Source of the DNA: Cymbidium sinense
Taxonomy: Eukaryota; Streptophyta; Magnoliopsida; Asparagales; Orchidaceae
Assembly (NCBI GenBank): GCA_021442155.1
Contig: CM038214.1
Coordinates: forward strand, 18,997,808 to 19,061,807
Direction: 5' to 3'
DNA: 64,000 bases
Below, one piece after another: positions 26,500 to 36,909 of this stretch; the stretch's first letter is position 1, and the number at the start of each line of letters is the position of its first letter. A program made the position numbers and the translations under genes. Below the pieces are notes generated by a model, which worked only from the letters and a program-made list of their open reading frames with translations, made no database searches and was not told where the DNA came from.

Positions 26500-27020
26500 A
26501 TTCTATTACATTTTTATATGAATCATCCTTAAGTTCTACATCAACTTCTTGACTTGAGGATGATCTGAAAGAACCTCATTCACACTGTGGATGACTTAGG
26601 AGCTTCCTTAACTACCAAACCCTCAGCATTTTGAGAGGAAAGTGGAGGTTCCCAACTGATGCCTAACTGTTTCACATATATACTTGGATACACTTATGCT
26701 TTGCATTGGAGCCTGGTCATCTCTATCAGGCTCAAGTGTCACCTCCAAGGGAATCTATGATTGGTTAGGGCAACAATATAAGACTCATCATATGAACTAG
26801 ATTCTAAGTCTTATGGATAGTAGGTGTACTCTAATAATGACATACCTTTTATTGTGTGGCCAATAAAGAGCTTTTCCACCCCTGGGACTGCCTCTGAATT
26901 GGCCTCTTCCTCTGCCTGGTGGAGGTCAGGTCATCCAACCCATATGTTTGAATGGAGTAACGAATTATGGGTGGAATCTAATGTTAAGCTCCACTTCCTC
27001 CTCCAAGTTTATTTCCACTC
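26500..27020 (-). pseudogene. Gypsy copy A, region between protease and RT, decayed
   Basis: The minus strand carries an Arg/Gly-rich patch at about 26,860-26,935 (G-R-G-R-G-Q-F-R-G-S-P-R-G-G-K), then low-complexity sequence and many stops. I cannot assign a domain. It may be a linker or a displaced nucleic-acid-binding segment. The overlapping + strand open frame at 26,824-27,261 is mostly codons of a pyrimidine tract and is not a gene. Confidence 0.45.
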
Positions 27021-27105
27021 CCTTTTATTTTCTTTTTCATTTTTTCTTTTCTTTTCTTTTTTATTTTCTCTTTCTTTTTCTTTTTCTTTTTCTTTTTCTT
27101 ATATT
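27020..27105 (+). repeat. Polypyrimidine tract (CTTTTT)n
   Basis: Imperfect TTTTCTTTTT/CTTTTT repeats, about 85 bp, expanded inside the gypsy remnant. The minus strand is therefore an A/G tract, which produces a meaningless lysine-rich open frame. Confidence 0.9.
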
Positions 27106-27168
27106 TCAAACTTTGGCCATGTTCGTCAGAATAAACTTGTTGATTTTGAGGGAGGTAGTAAGTCATCC

Positions 27169-27363
27169 TCATATGTCGACCTCATGAATTATAAATTGCT
27201 TGAGATCTCCTTTAACACAGTAGATGATCCCACATCTCATAAACTTCATACATTGATGTAGAGAGGATGGAACTATGTTGTTCTTATGTATCCATGTTCT
27301 CCCAAGCAAAGTTGAAAGATGTATCCGAGATAATGTGAAACTTGGTTTTAGTCTTCCAATCAT
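27169..27363 (-). pseudogene. Gypsy copy A aspartic protease, C-terminal end
   Basis: The open minus-strand segment contains L-L-G-R-T-W-I-H, then N-I-V-P-S-S-L-H-Q and K-F. This matches the plant gypsy protease end, where L-L-G-R-P-W-I-H...V-P-S-T-L-H-Q is the usual form. The active-site D-S/T-G triplet should lie further upstream on the minus strand and is not recognisable. It fixes the order protease-RT-RH-IN and the minus orientation. Confidence 0.8.
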
Positions 27364-27826
27364 CTATCACCAAGGTAATACTATGAGCCTAAGGCTCATT
27401 TGACCTCACTTTTGGAGTGCAATTCAATCTTCCATCTTAGACTTGAAGTCTTCTAGACACTAAGACTTCCCTCCATAAGACACTTCTAATAATTAGGTAA
27501 ACATGTAACTTAAGCTAAAGACTTAGAAGGGTTAACCATAGGATTAGTTATGCCTTAGAGATTGGATAATCCACCTACCCTACAACCCAAATCTAATCCA
27601 TGTTCACCTTCAAACCTAACCAAATGATCATATGAACTTGACCTAGCTTAGTTTGACCCAATTTGACCAATTGGTCAACTTGACCCAACCTAACCCAATG
27701 TGACCTAAATGAGTCAAATTGAGCCAAACCTAACCAAATCAACTTCAAATGACTTGAAATTTTGGCTAACCCACTTTTGGCTCATTTCAAATATGCCCAA
27801 ATCAAATCCAATGCCAAATAATCATT
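27364..27826. other. Unassigned DNA rich in TTGACC/TGACCCAA
   Basis: From about 27,630 to 27,780 the words TTGACC, TGACCCAA and CCTAACC recur (for example TTTGACCCAATTTGACCAATTGG). No open frame or known domain. It may be a non-coding internal part of a retroelement. A similar style of sequence occurs at 36,110-36,300. Confidence 0.45.
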
Positions 27827-28760
27827 CTACCCTTGGGTCAAGGGCATCACATTAGACAAATCACCAATGTAAGTGGCCATTTCCATTCTTTGTCCACTTG
27901 GTAATCTCGTGGTCCATCTAGTAGACACTACCCAACCCGCCCAAGGGGTGGTTGTTATGATCCATGGGAAAATCTCCTCACCCTCCCCATTGGAACATTT
28001 GAAATACATGGACTCCCATGATTCTTCATTGGTAGCCACCTCCACACCTTCAAACCAAGTCGGAAACTCATCTCCACCTACCATGACTAAGATGGTCGAT
28101 ACTAGAAGCCAAACTTGATCCACCATCTAAATATGGGGTATACATCTAGTTTCCACTCAAACACAAATAAAAAATCATTCTTAGAGAGGTGAAATCTCCT
28201 CACCCTCCCATTGGAACATTTGAAATCCATAGGACTCCCATGATTCTTCATTGGTAGCCACCTCCACACCTTCAACTAATCGAGGAAACTCATCTCCACC
28301 CCATGACTAAGATGGTCGATGGCCACTAGAAGCCAAACTTGATCCCACCATCGATCATATGAAGGGGTATACACCCCTAGTTTCCACTCAAACACAAATA
28401 AAAATCATTCTTGAATCCTAGCTACCCAAGATGAGCCATTCCATATGCTCTCAAGCTTGTTCCTTGATTGAAAAATGTCATTCTTGTCCATCCTGAAACA
28501 AGACACTCCCATTTTTTTACCTAACTTCTCTATCAAACCCAAATTAACTTTGCACAAACCTTCCCTAGGCTTCGTTGAGAAAGAATAAATCATCTCCCAA
28601 GCTTCTCGAGAACTGGAGGTGGGACATCGATCAAAGATGAGCTCCAAATATCTATTCATGGACTTTTGAGAGAACATCAAGGAATCGATCCAATAGCTTC
28701 TCAATAGGGCTTCATCTCCGTAGATGAAGCTTCCTCTTTCGAGCCGGTCTTAAGCTCCAG
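27827..28760 (-). pseudogene. Unidentified coding remnant of a repeat element, with internal duplication
   Basis: Two open segments lie on the minus strand. Segment 28,704-28,405 contains S-R-E-A-W-E-M, F-S-T-K-P-R-E-G-L, L-G-K-K-M-G-V-S-C-F and F-Q-S-R-N-K-L-E-S. The frame continues open upstream to about 28,750 without an ATG. Segment 28,126-27,827 contains E-G-V-E-V-A-T-N-E-E-S-W-E-S and G-E-G-E-E-I. Between them about 220 bp (27,967-28,187) is repeated directly at 28,194-28,413, and the second copy has stops. I do not recognise the family. Its place between the gypsy protease and a long non-coding repeat suggests a gag-like or accessory retroelement frame. Confidence 0.5.
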
Positions 28761-30607
28761 TAAGGTATGCTTCCAAAAATGATCCTTAGCCAAAATGGGT
28801 TGGAGATTTTTGAAGAAAGCTTGCATCTCATGTGATCTTGACCATTGGATCCCCTCCAATTGATGTCATGAAAGTGTGGGATCCTTTTGGAATTGATCTT
28901 AGCTCGAGTAAGCTCGAATCAAGTGAACAATGGCAGACGGACTTCATTCTCCCTTACTTGCACGATGTTAGATCAGGCACCATCCGTTCCACATGATCGG
29001 AATGGATGGTCGTGATTAGATCCACTAGATCGATCTGATTTAATACTATTATAAGCTATAGGATTAATTAAACCATCTCATCTTAGATTAAATGGTGGGA
29101 AAGAAAGCGCATCTATCACCACCACATAGGCACTGAGTTAAATAAGTTTTAAGCAGCCAATCTTGCGGTGCCATATGGAAATTACGTAATATAGGATTAA
29201 ACAGTAATTATTTTTTAATGGTTAAAACTTCTAAAAATCATGAAAAATCATAAAGAAATAAAAAAATGCAAATAAATACTTATTTTAAAGGTATTTTAGA
29301 GGAGAATTAATTATAAATGATCATAACTAATTTTAAAAAGTAATTAAGGTTTAATTACAAAATTAATTAGCTATTACTTTTTTAATTACTTAAGTAATTA
29401 ATCTTAAATTTTGTGGGTTAATTAAATAGGATGACCTCAGCCTCCCAAGATTTTCTTGGGATTTATTGCTCACTTAATTAAAAAAATTTACTAATTAAAC
29501 CTTAACTACTCTTTTAAGTTAATTAATGATTAACTAATATCATGCATAGTAACAAATTGGTTAATTAATTTTATTAATCATTGTTCAACATGAACTAAGG
29601 AATATGGTTGGGACCCCTTTCCTCAATTCATTTCACCCTTCTTTTAAAATGAAATTAATTAAGATTTAACTAATTATTTAAATCACTTAATCAAATTGAA
29701 ATCATAATCACATGGACCTTAATTAATTAAATCTTGAGGTAGATCCATAGATGTTTAATAACCTAAAGGAGTTTAATGAAATTATGGTTACTCCACAGGT
29801 GTCAAAAAATAATAAGAGTAATTAATTAAGTCACTTAATCTAATTAATTATTAATCATCAGCCAATTGCATTAACCCTTTTGCTAGGATCATTGCGGTTT
29901 ATTTTCCATGCATATCATGTTGGCTCATAATTATTTAGTTAATTACTTTAAGGTGACATTAGTAAGAGTACTTAATTCATCTAATTAAGGGTTCAACTTC
30001 ATTAACCCATAAAATCAACTTAATTACATTTCCTTAAATAAAATCAAATGACTAATGTGGGAATGGGTTTAAAAGAGTAAGTGATGATTTCTCTTCTCCT
30101 CTTTAAATCAAATCAAATTCAAAACTTTATTAATTAAGAATCTTTAGTTTGCATTAAATAATCTTATTTCATTTATTTCCATTAATAACTAGTTTACTTA
30201 AATGATCACATGCTTCTATTTTGATTGTCCTCTTTCCAATCATGTTAAATTTGGTATGTCATTTGAATTCATGCATCCATCTTTTCAAAATCAAGTAAAA
30301 TAAAATGGATTACCTTTATGTAAGCTTGCATGTGTTGATTTAATTTAATATATGTATATTATCAATATTAAATCTAAAAGTATTTTTCAAAAGCTTATAA
30401 ATGAATAATAATATGTTTTATGATGCTAGCTATAAATACATAAGAAATGCATGTGCTTATAGCTTAAGTGTATGAATGTTAAGTTCTCTTTCCTCTAATC
30501 ATGTATTGATTTATATAAGATTGAATGGTAATGGATATATAGTTTGGACATGGGGAACACAAGGCTTTAGCTAGGCCCAAGGAGGTCATTTGATTACCTC
30601 ACTTCTG
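28761..30607. repeat. Unidentified retroelement-like repeat, family 2 copy 1
   Basis: Non-coding, rich in TTAATTAA. From about 28,895 it aligns colinearly with 36,910-38,775. Shared landmarks are GATGGTCRTGATTA (about 29,006 and 37,021), ATAGGATTAAACA, ATTAATCATSAGCCAA (about 29,850 and 37,828), AGGTGRYRTWRGTAAG and GGAATGGGTT. The paired occurrence suggests an LTR or long non-coding end of one retroelement family. The right end (about 30,600) is fused to a GRP 3' UTR fragment. Confidence 0.6.
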
Positions 30608-30676
30608 GTTTGTTTCTTGGTTGATGAAATTAAAAAGAAGAAATGTTAAATTTGAATTTGTTCATTGTTAAAAAAA
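30608..30676 (+). pseudogene. GRP mRNA 3'-UTR fragment (3' end only)
   Basis: About 69 bp matching the last part of the GRP 3' UTR: TTCTTGGTTGATGAAATTAA, AAGAAGAAATGTTAAATTTG, AATTTGTTCATTGTT, then an A run and CCCTAAAC. All upstream GRP sequence is absent and replaced by the family-2 repeat. It shows that another GRP-bearing satellite unit stood here and was broken by the neighbouring block. Confidence 0.85.
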
Positions 30677-30772
30677 CCAAAAACTCTAAACCCTAAACAA
30701 AAACTTGAACACTAAACCTAAACCTAAACCATGAACCCTAAAACCTAAAAATGCTAAACCCTAAACCCTAAT
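30677..30772 (+). repeat. Short CCCTAAA spacer between two GRP copies
   Basis: About 96 bp of degenerate CTAAACC units between the poly(A) of the fragment before it and the start of the next GRP copy. It places two GRP ends head-to-tail with the smallest spacing in the window. Confidence 0.85.
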
Positions 30773-31203
30773 AATAAGCAGAACCTTGATGGTAGGAACA
30801 CAACCGTCAACCAGGCTCAGTCTAGATCTAGTGGTGGAGGCAAAGGCGAAGGCCGCAGTTATCGCAGTGGTGGTTATAAAGGCGGGAGGAGCAATGGAGG
30901 TTGCAACCGTGGTGGTGGCGGAGGGAGAGATCGGGGATATGATGGTGGAACCCACTACTCGAGAGGACATGGTGGTTTTGATGGGAACTGGAGAAACTGA
31001 AGAATAACAGATCTAATCTGTTGCTTATGGAATAGTGTTGTTATAGTAGAGACGATTCTAGTTATCAAGGATTTTTGATTTGCTCTATGCGTGCTCATTT
31101 TTTTGTCTATGTTGTCGCTTGTGTCTTAGAAAACTTGGTGTGTTACTTGGTTGATGAAATTGAAAAGAAGAATGTTGAACCTGAATTTGTTCTTTGTTTA
31201 AAA
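30773..31203 (+). pseudogene. GRP mRNA 3'-end copy 6, glycine-rich frame still open
   Basis: From the shared breakpoint (AATAAGCAG) the frame 30,773-31,000 is open for 75 codons to TGA. It reads Q-N-L-D-G-R-N-T-T-V-N-Q-A-Q-S-R (RRM end), then G-G-G-K, S-Y-R-S-G-G-Y-K-G-G-R, C-N-R-G-G-G-G-G-R-D-R-G-Y-D-G-G, H-Y-S-R-G and the C-terminus F-D-G-N-W-R-N. This is the C-terminal half of a small plant glycine-rich RNA-binding protein, a family that binds RNA and acts in RNA processing and stress responses. No RRM start, ATG or promoter precedes it; CCCTAAA repeats do. The 3' UTR (31,001-31,200) ends at an A run. It is the least mutated copy and the best template for recognising the others. Confidence 0.88.
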
Positions 31204-34200
31204 CCTAAACCCTAAATCCTAAATCCTAAACCCTTAATCGAAAAAAAACCCTAAACCGCAAATCTTAAACCCTAAACCTCAACTCTAAACACTAAACCCT
31301 AACTAACCCTATACCTAAACTAAACCTAAAAGATAAAACCTAAACCTAAACTAAATAAAAAAATAAATAAATAAACTTAAACCAAAATTAAATAAAATAA
31401 AAATAAAACATAAAATACCTAAACATAAACCTAAACCTAAACCTAAATTAAAATTAATAAACTAAAATTTAACAAATAAAATCTTAAATTAAACTAAAAA
31501 AATAACCTAAAAAATAAAAGCTAAACCTCAATAAAATTAAATTAAAATAAAATAAAATAAAACTAAATAAAACCAAAAAAAAAATAAACCTAAAATAAAT
31601 AAAATAAAACCTAACCTAAACTAAAAAAAACTCTACTAAAATAAAATAAACCTAAATAAACTAAACCTAAATATGTCTAAACTAAATAAAATAAAATAAA
31701 CTAAAATAAACCAAATAATATAAAAACTTAAAATAAACTAAACTAAAACCTAAAAAAATTAAAATCTAAACATAAACTAAAATATAAAATAAACCTAAAC
31801 TTAAAAAATAAAACATAAAGAAAACTAAATTAAAAAAAATAAAAAAAAAATAAACTAAAATAAAACCAAATTTATAATAAATAAACCTAAAATAAATAAA
31901 ATAAAACTAAATAAAAATAAAATAAAACCATAATAAAAATAAAAATAAATTAAACTAAATAAATAAAATAAACTACATAAACCTAAACTGCTTTACTTAA
32001 TTTTAAAAATAAAAAATAAAATGCATAAATAAAACCCAACTCTAAATCCTAAAAACCCTAAACCAAAACCCTAACCCTAAATAACCTAATCCATAAAACC
32101 TAAACCTAAATAAATAAAATCTAAAATAAAATACAATAAACTAAATAAAATAAAATAAAAATAGAACCTAAATAAAACCTAAACAAACCCTAAAATAAAA
32201 TAAAATAAAATGTAAACAAATAAAAATAAAATAAAAAACATATAAAAAATAAACCTAAAATAAATAAAATAAACTAAACCCTAAATTTAAAAAAACTAAA
32301 CCAAAAATTAACAAAATAAACTAAACTAAACAAAAACTAAACTTAAATAAATAAACCTAAAATGAAACCAAAATAAACTAAAAAATAAACCTAAAATAAA
32401 ACCTAAACCTAAACCTAAAATAAATAAAATCCTAAACCTAAACTAAAAATAAGATAAACCTAAAAAATCAAAATAAAATAAAACTATAAACATAAACTAA
32501 ATAAAAATAAACTAAAATATAAACTACTAAATATAAATAAACTAAACTAAATAAAATAATAAATAAAAGAAAATATAAAATAAATAAACATAAATTTACT
32601 TTTTTTAAATAAACACTAATCCCTCAACCCTAAATAAACCCTAAACCCAAACCCTAAACTAAACACAACCCCACCCTAAACCTGGGTCCTAAACCCTAAA
32701 TCAAACCTAACTAACCCTAACCAGAAACCTACTAAACTAGGCTAAAATTTGAACTCTAAACTTTAAATCCTGCTACTAAACTTAAACCCACCTACCCTAA
32801 AAACTAAACCCTAAACCCTACCACACTCTCTAAAACCTAAAAACCTAAACCTAAACTAAAAAAAAATAAAATAAATAAATAAACTTACCTAAATAAATAA
32901 AATAAAATAAAATAAACTATAAACTTAAAATAATAAAATAAAGGAGATAAAAATAACAAGAAAATAAATAAACTTAAAACTAAACTAAAAATAATATAAA
33001 ACTAAGAATAAAACCTAATAAAATAAAACTAAACATAATAAAATAAAATTCTAAAATATAATAAAATAAAATTAAATAAAACTAAATAAACTAAATAAAC
33101 TAAACTTAAAATATTAATAAATAAAATAAATCTAAACCTAAACTAAAATAAACATAAACTAAAAAAAAAATAATAAAACATAAACCAAACTACATAAACA
33201 AAATAAACTAAAGATAAAGCTAAAATAAAAATAAAACCTAAAATAAACATAAAATAAAACATAAAACCTAAACCTAAAAATAAAATAAAAAACCAAAACA
33301 TCAAAATATAAAATAAATTAAACTCAAATAAATAAAATTAAACTACATAAACCTAAACCCCTAATATTAAAAATAATAAATAATAATAAATAAATAACCA
33401 TAACTCTAAACCATAAACTAACTAAACCTAAACCCTAAAATTCCAAAAAAACTTAAAACTTAAACAAGAAATAAAATAAAACAAAATAAATAATAAAACC
33501 AACAATTAAAATAATAAAATAAAATAAAATAAGAACCTACCCAAACTAAAACCTAAAAATAAAATAAAATAAAAATAAAACTAAACTAAAATAATAAATA
33601 AAACCTTAAAAACCTAAATATAAAATCTAAAAATAAATAAAAAATAAAACCAAACACTAAATTTAAAAAGAAAACCTAAATAAACAAACAAAATAAATTA
33701 AAACTAAACTAAAATAAACTAAACTAAAATAAAATAAAAGAATAAACCAAAATTAACCTAAATAAAACACCTAAAAAATAAAATAAAACCTAAACTAAAC
33801 CTAAAATAAGATAAAACCAAAATAAAATAAAATAAAACTAAACTAAAGTAAAATAACTAAACCTAAAAATAAACTAAAATAAATAAACTAAAATAAATAA
33901 ACTAAACTAAATAAATAATAAATAAATAAAGATATAAAACTAAAATAAACCTAAGCTGTCGGTTTTTTTTAAAATGAAAACCCTAAACCTAATCCTAACC
34001 CTACATTAAATCCTAAATAAAAAACCCAACCTAAACTCTCCTGACCCTAAATCCTAAACCACCCTAAATCTAACCACCACTAAAACCTAATCCTAACCCA
34101 AACTAACTAACATTTCTCCACCACCTAACCCATAAACTGAAAACCTACCTGAGCCACCTAAACTAAACTTTAAAAAACTACCAAACCCACCCAACTCTAA

Positions 34201-36100
34201 ACTCATATTCTAAACTCTAAAACCTAAAATCCTCTAAATAAACCTTAAAATAAATTAAAACCTAACTAAATAAAATAAAATAATAAAATAAATAAAACCT
34301 AAATTACACCTAAACTAACCTATAAATAAAATAAAGATAAATAAAATAAAATAAATAAAACCTAAACTAAACTAAAATAAATAAACCTAAGAATAAAAAC
34401 CTAAATAAAATAAAACTAAATAAAATAAAATAAATTAAATAAATATAATAAAATAAAACTAAATAAACATAAACTTAAAAATAAATCTAAAAAATAAATA
34501 ATAAAAACCTAAACCCTAAACTAAAAATTAAACCTAAAATAAAATAAATATAAATAAAATAAAATAAACTAAAACTAAATAAATAAAATAAAAAACTTAT
34601 AAAACCTAAACTAAACTAAAATAAACAAACTACATAAAATAAACTAAAATATAAACCTAAATATAAAACCTAAAACTAAACCTAAAAAATAAATAAAAAA
34701 CTAAACCTAAAAAAATAAAATAAATTAAACTCAAATAAATAAAATACACTACATAAAGCTAAACCTACCGGTTTACTTAATTTTAAAAATAAAATAAAAT
34801 ACTAAATAAAACCCTAACTATAAACCCAAAATAAATAAACCTAACTAAACCCCAACCCTAACTTCCAAAAAACTTAAAAAAATCTAAAACTTAAAATAAA
34901 TAAAAAACCTAAACCTAAATAAAATAAAAATAAAATAAAATAACTAAACTAAACCCAAACCTAAAATAAAATAAAATAAAATAAAATAAAACTAAACTAA
35001 AATAAAATAAATAAAAACCTAAACCTAAAAATAAACCTAAAAATAAAACTTAAAATAAATTAAATATAAAACTAAACCTAAATTTAAAATCTAAACCAAA
35101 TAAATAAAATAAAGTAAATAAACCTAAACCTAAAACTAAACTAAACTAATAAAATAAATAAACCTAAAATAGAAACCTAAAATAAACTTAAAATAAACCT
35201 AAAATAAAACCTAAAACTTAAACCTAAAATAAAATAAAAAACCTAAACCTAAACTTAAAATAAACAAACTAAAAATAAATAAATAAAAAATAAATAAACA
35301 AAATTAAACTTAAACTAAACCTAAATAAATATAAATAAAATAATAAACCTAAAGATAAATAAAACTAAACTAAATAATAATAAATAAACCAAGAAAATAT
35401 AAAAATTAAATAAATAAACCCTACTGATCCACTTTAAATCCAAATCTAAACTAAACCTCCCAAAACTAACCTGACCACTACCCAAACCCTAAGTCCTAAA
35501 CCTAAACAACCTAAATCCACCCTACCATAACCCCAAAACCAGATCCTCTCTCTAAATATCATACTCAAAATCTTTAAACTAACCTAAAGCTAAATCCTAA
35601 AGCCAAACCTAACTACCTTAAATCCTAAACCATAAATCATAAACCCTAAACCCTAAACCTACTCAAACTCTAAAACTTAAACCTAAACTAAATAAAACAT
35701 AAAATAAAATAAAATCCTAATAAAATAAAATAAAACATAAACTATAAAACCTAACTCTAAAATAAAATAAAAATAAAAATAAACTAAAATAAAATAAATA
35801 AAACCTAAACTAAACTAAAAATAAAATAAACTAGAATAAAAATTTTATCAAAATAAAACTAAACATAAAAAATAAAATTAAATATAATAAAATAAAACTA
35901 AATAAAACCTAAACTTAAAAATAAACTTAAAATGAAAAAACCTAAACCCTAAACTAAAAAAAACTAAACCTAAAATATAAATAAAATAAATCTAAACCTA
36001 AACTAAAATAAACTGATAAAATAAAATTAAACCCAAACCTAAAATAAATAACCTAAACCTAAACTACTACATAAAAATACTAAAGATAAACCTAAACCCA
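31204..36100 (+). repeat. Telomere-like satellite, block 8: dimeric higher-order repeat
   Basis: Two unit ends alternate. Type A ends in ACTACATAAA...CCGGTTTACTTAATTTTAAAAATAAAA (31,973-32,010; about 33,340; 34,748-34,790) and is followed by only about 70 bp of CCCTAAA-like sequence. Type B ends in GATATAAAA/GAAAATATAAAA...TAAATAAACC plus a degenerate box (about 32,575; 33,925; 35,395) and is followed by about 220 bp of CCCTAAA-like sequence enriched in CCACC. Same-type spacing is about 1.36-1.47 kb. The heptamers are more decayed here than elsewhere. No gene is seen. Confidence 0.82.
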
Positions 36101-36909
36101 TCTCAAACTCCAAATTTAATAAACTCTAACCCATTTTTCAAACATATCAAACATATTCAAATTTAAATCAGCCAAATAACCTACACTTAGGTCAAAGGCC
36201 AAATACTTCAAATTTGGTCAAATTCTTTCCATAATGACTTGACACCCTCTTAGTGGATCAATTGATGTGGTGCACCCAATATGGGTTTGGGTCAAAGGTT
36301 AAAACAACTTGAAATTAAAGGAATCCCTCTAATAAGCACTAAGCTCCACTACTCCACTCCTGGCAAAATTGCAAAGACACCCTAAACTAATAAACCCATT
36401 AGGTGGTCAATTGGATCAAAATGGAAGGAGAAGCTTGCCATCCTTGCTCAAGGATATATACTATTTTCATTCATCAATCTAATTCTATTGGGCAAGAGGC
36501 CAAGAAGTCATTTTCCTCCCCAAGCTCTCTAATTATCATTTTCCATTTTCTAAACTAGAGCTTCAAAATCAAACTTAGCCTACACTTAATATCAGTCAAG
36601 TTCCCTTTGCAAGCTCCATTAGGTAGCTCAATCAAACTCACCCAAGCTTTTTCCTAAGCTCTAAAGGCAAGGGATGTCATACCTTCATCAAGGACTCAGT
36701 CATGAGGCCATTGGAGGATCCACCCAATTCAAGACCTCAAACTCTCAATAAAGCTTTGTCTCCACTAGGCGATGCTTCTCCAAGGGAATCGAGCACCCAT
36801 GATCTCCTGAGGTTAGTTAGTCAAGCTTAATTTTAATATACCGGTCCTTTATGAGTGAAGTTTAATCCCATTAACATTAGATATATAATTTGTATAGATG
36901 GTGGGTAAG
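36101..36909. other. Unassigned unique-looking DNA at the left of block 3
   Basis: Normal base composition, with TTCAAATTTGGTCAAATTC and TCAAGCTC-type words, no usable open frame. An abrupt join to the satellite occurs at about 36,100 (CCTAAACCCA then TCTCAAAC). Probably part of the same retroelement as the following repeat. Confidence 0.4.

Larger units (their letters stand above)
23051..27363 (-). mobile_element. Ty3/gypsy retrotransposon remnant, copy A
   Basis: The minus strand carries, in element order from high to low coordinates, the protease end (about 27.2 kb), reverse transcriptase (25.6-25.9 kb), RNase H (about 25.0 kb), a second RNase H-like domain (about 24.65 kb) and integrase (24.2-23.5 kb). 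The order PR-RT-RH-IN is Ty3/gypsy, not copia. A second RNase H between RH and IN is the mark of the plant Tat group. Stops and indels are frequent throughout. It is the sister of the element at 50.75-64.0 kb and preserves the site into which the LINE jumped there. Confidence 0.85.

Noticed and set aside
26824..27261. 145-codon + strand open frame rich in Phe, Ser and Leu
   Set aside because: Its middle is the CTTTTT microsatellite, and the rest is antisense to the gypsy protease-RT region.
19312..30607. A single complete LTR retrotransposon with identifiable LTRs
   Set aside because: No matching pair of long terminal repeats, primer-binding site or target-site duplication could be found by reading; the 21-23 kb and 28.9-30.6 kb ends are not alike.
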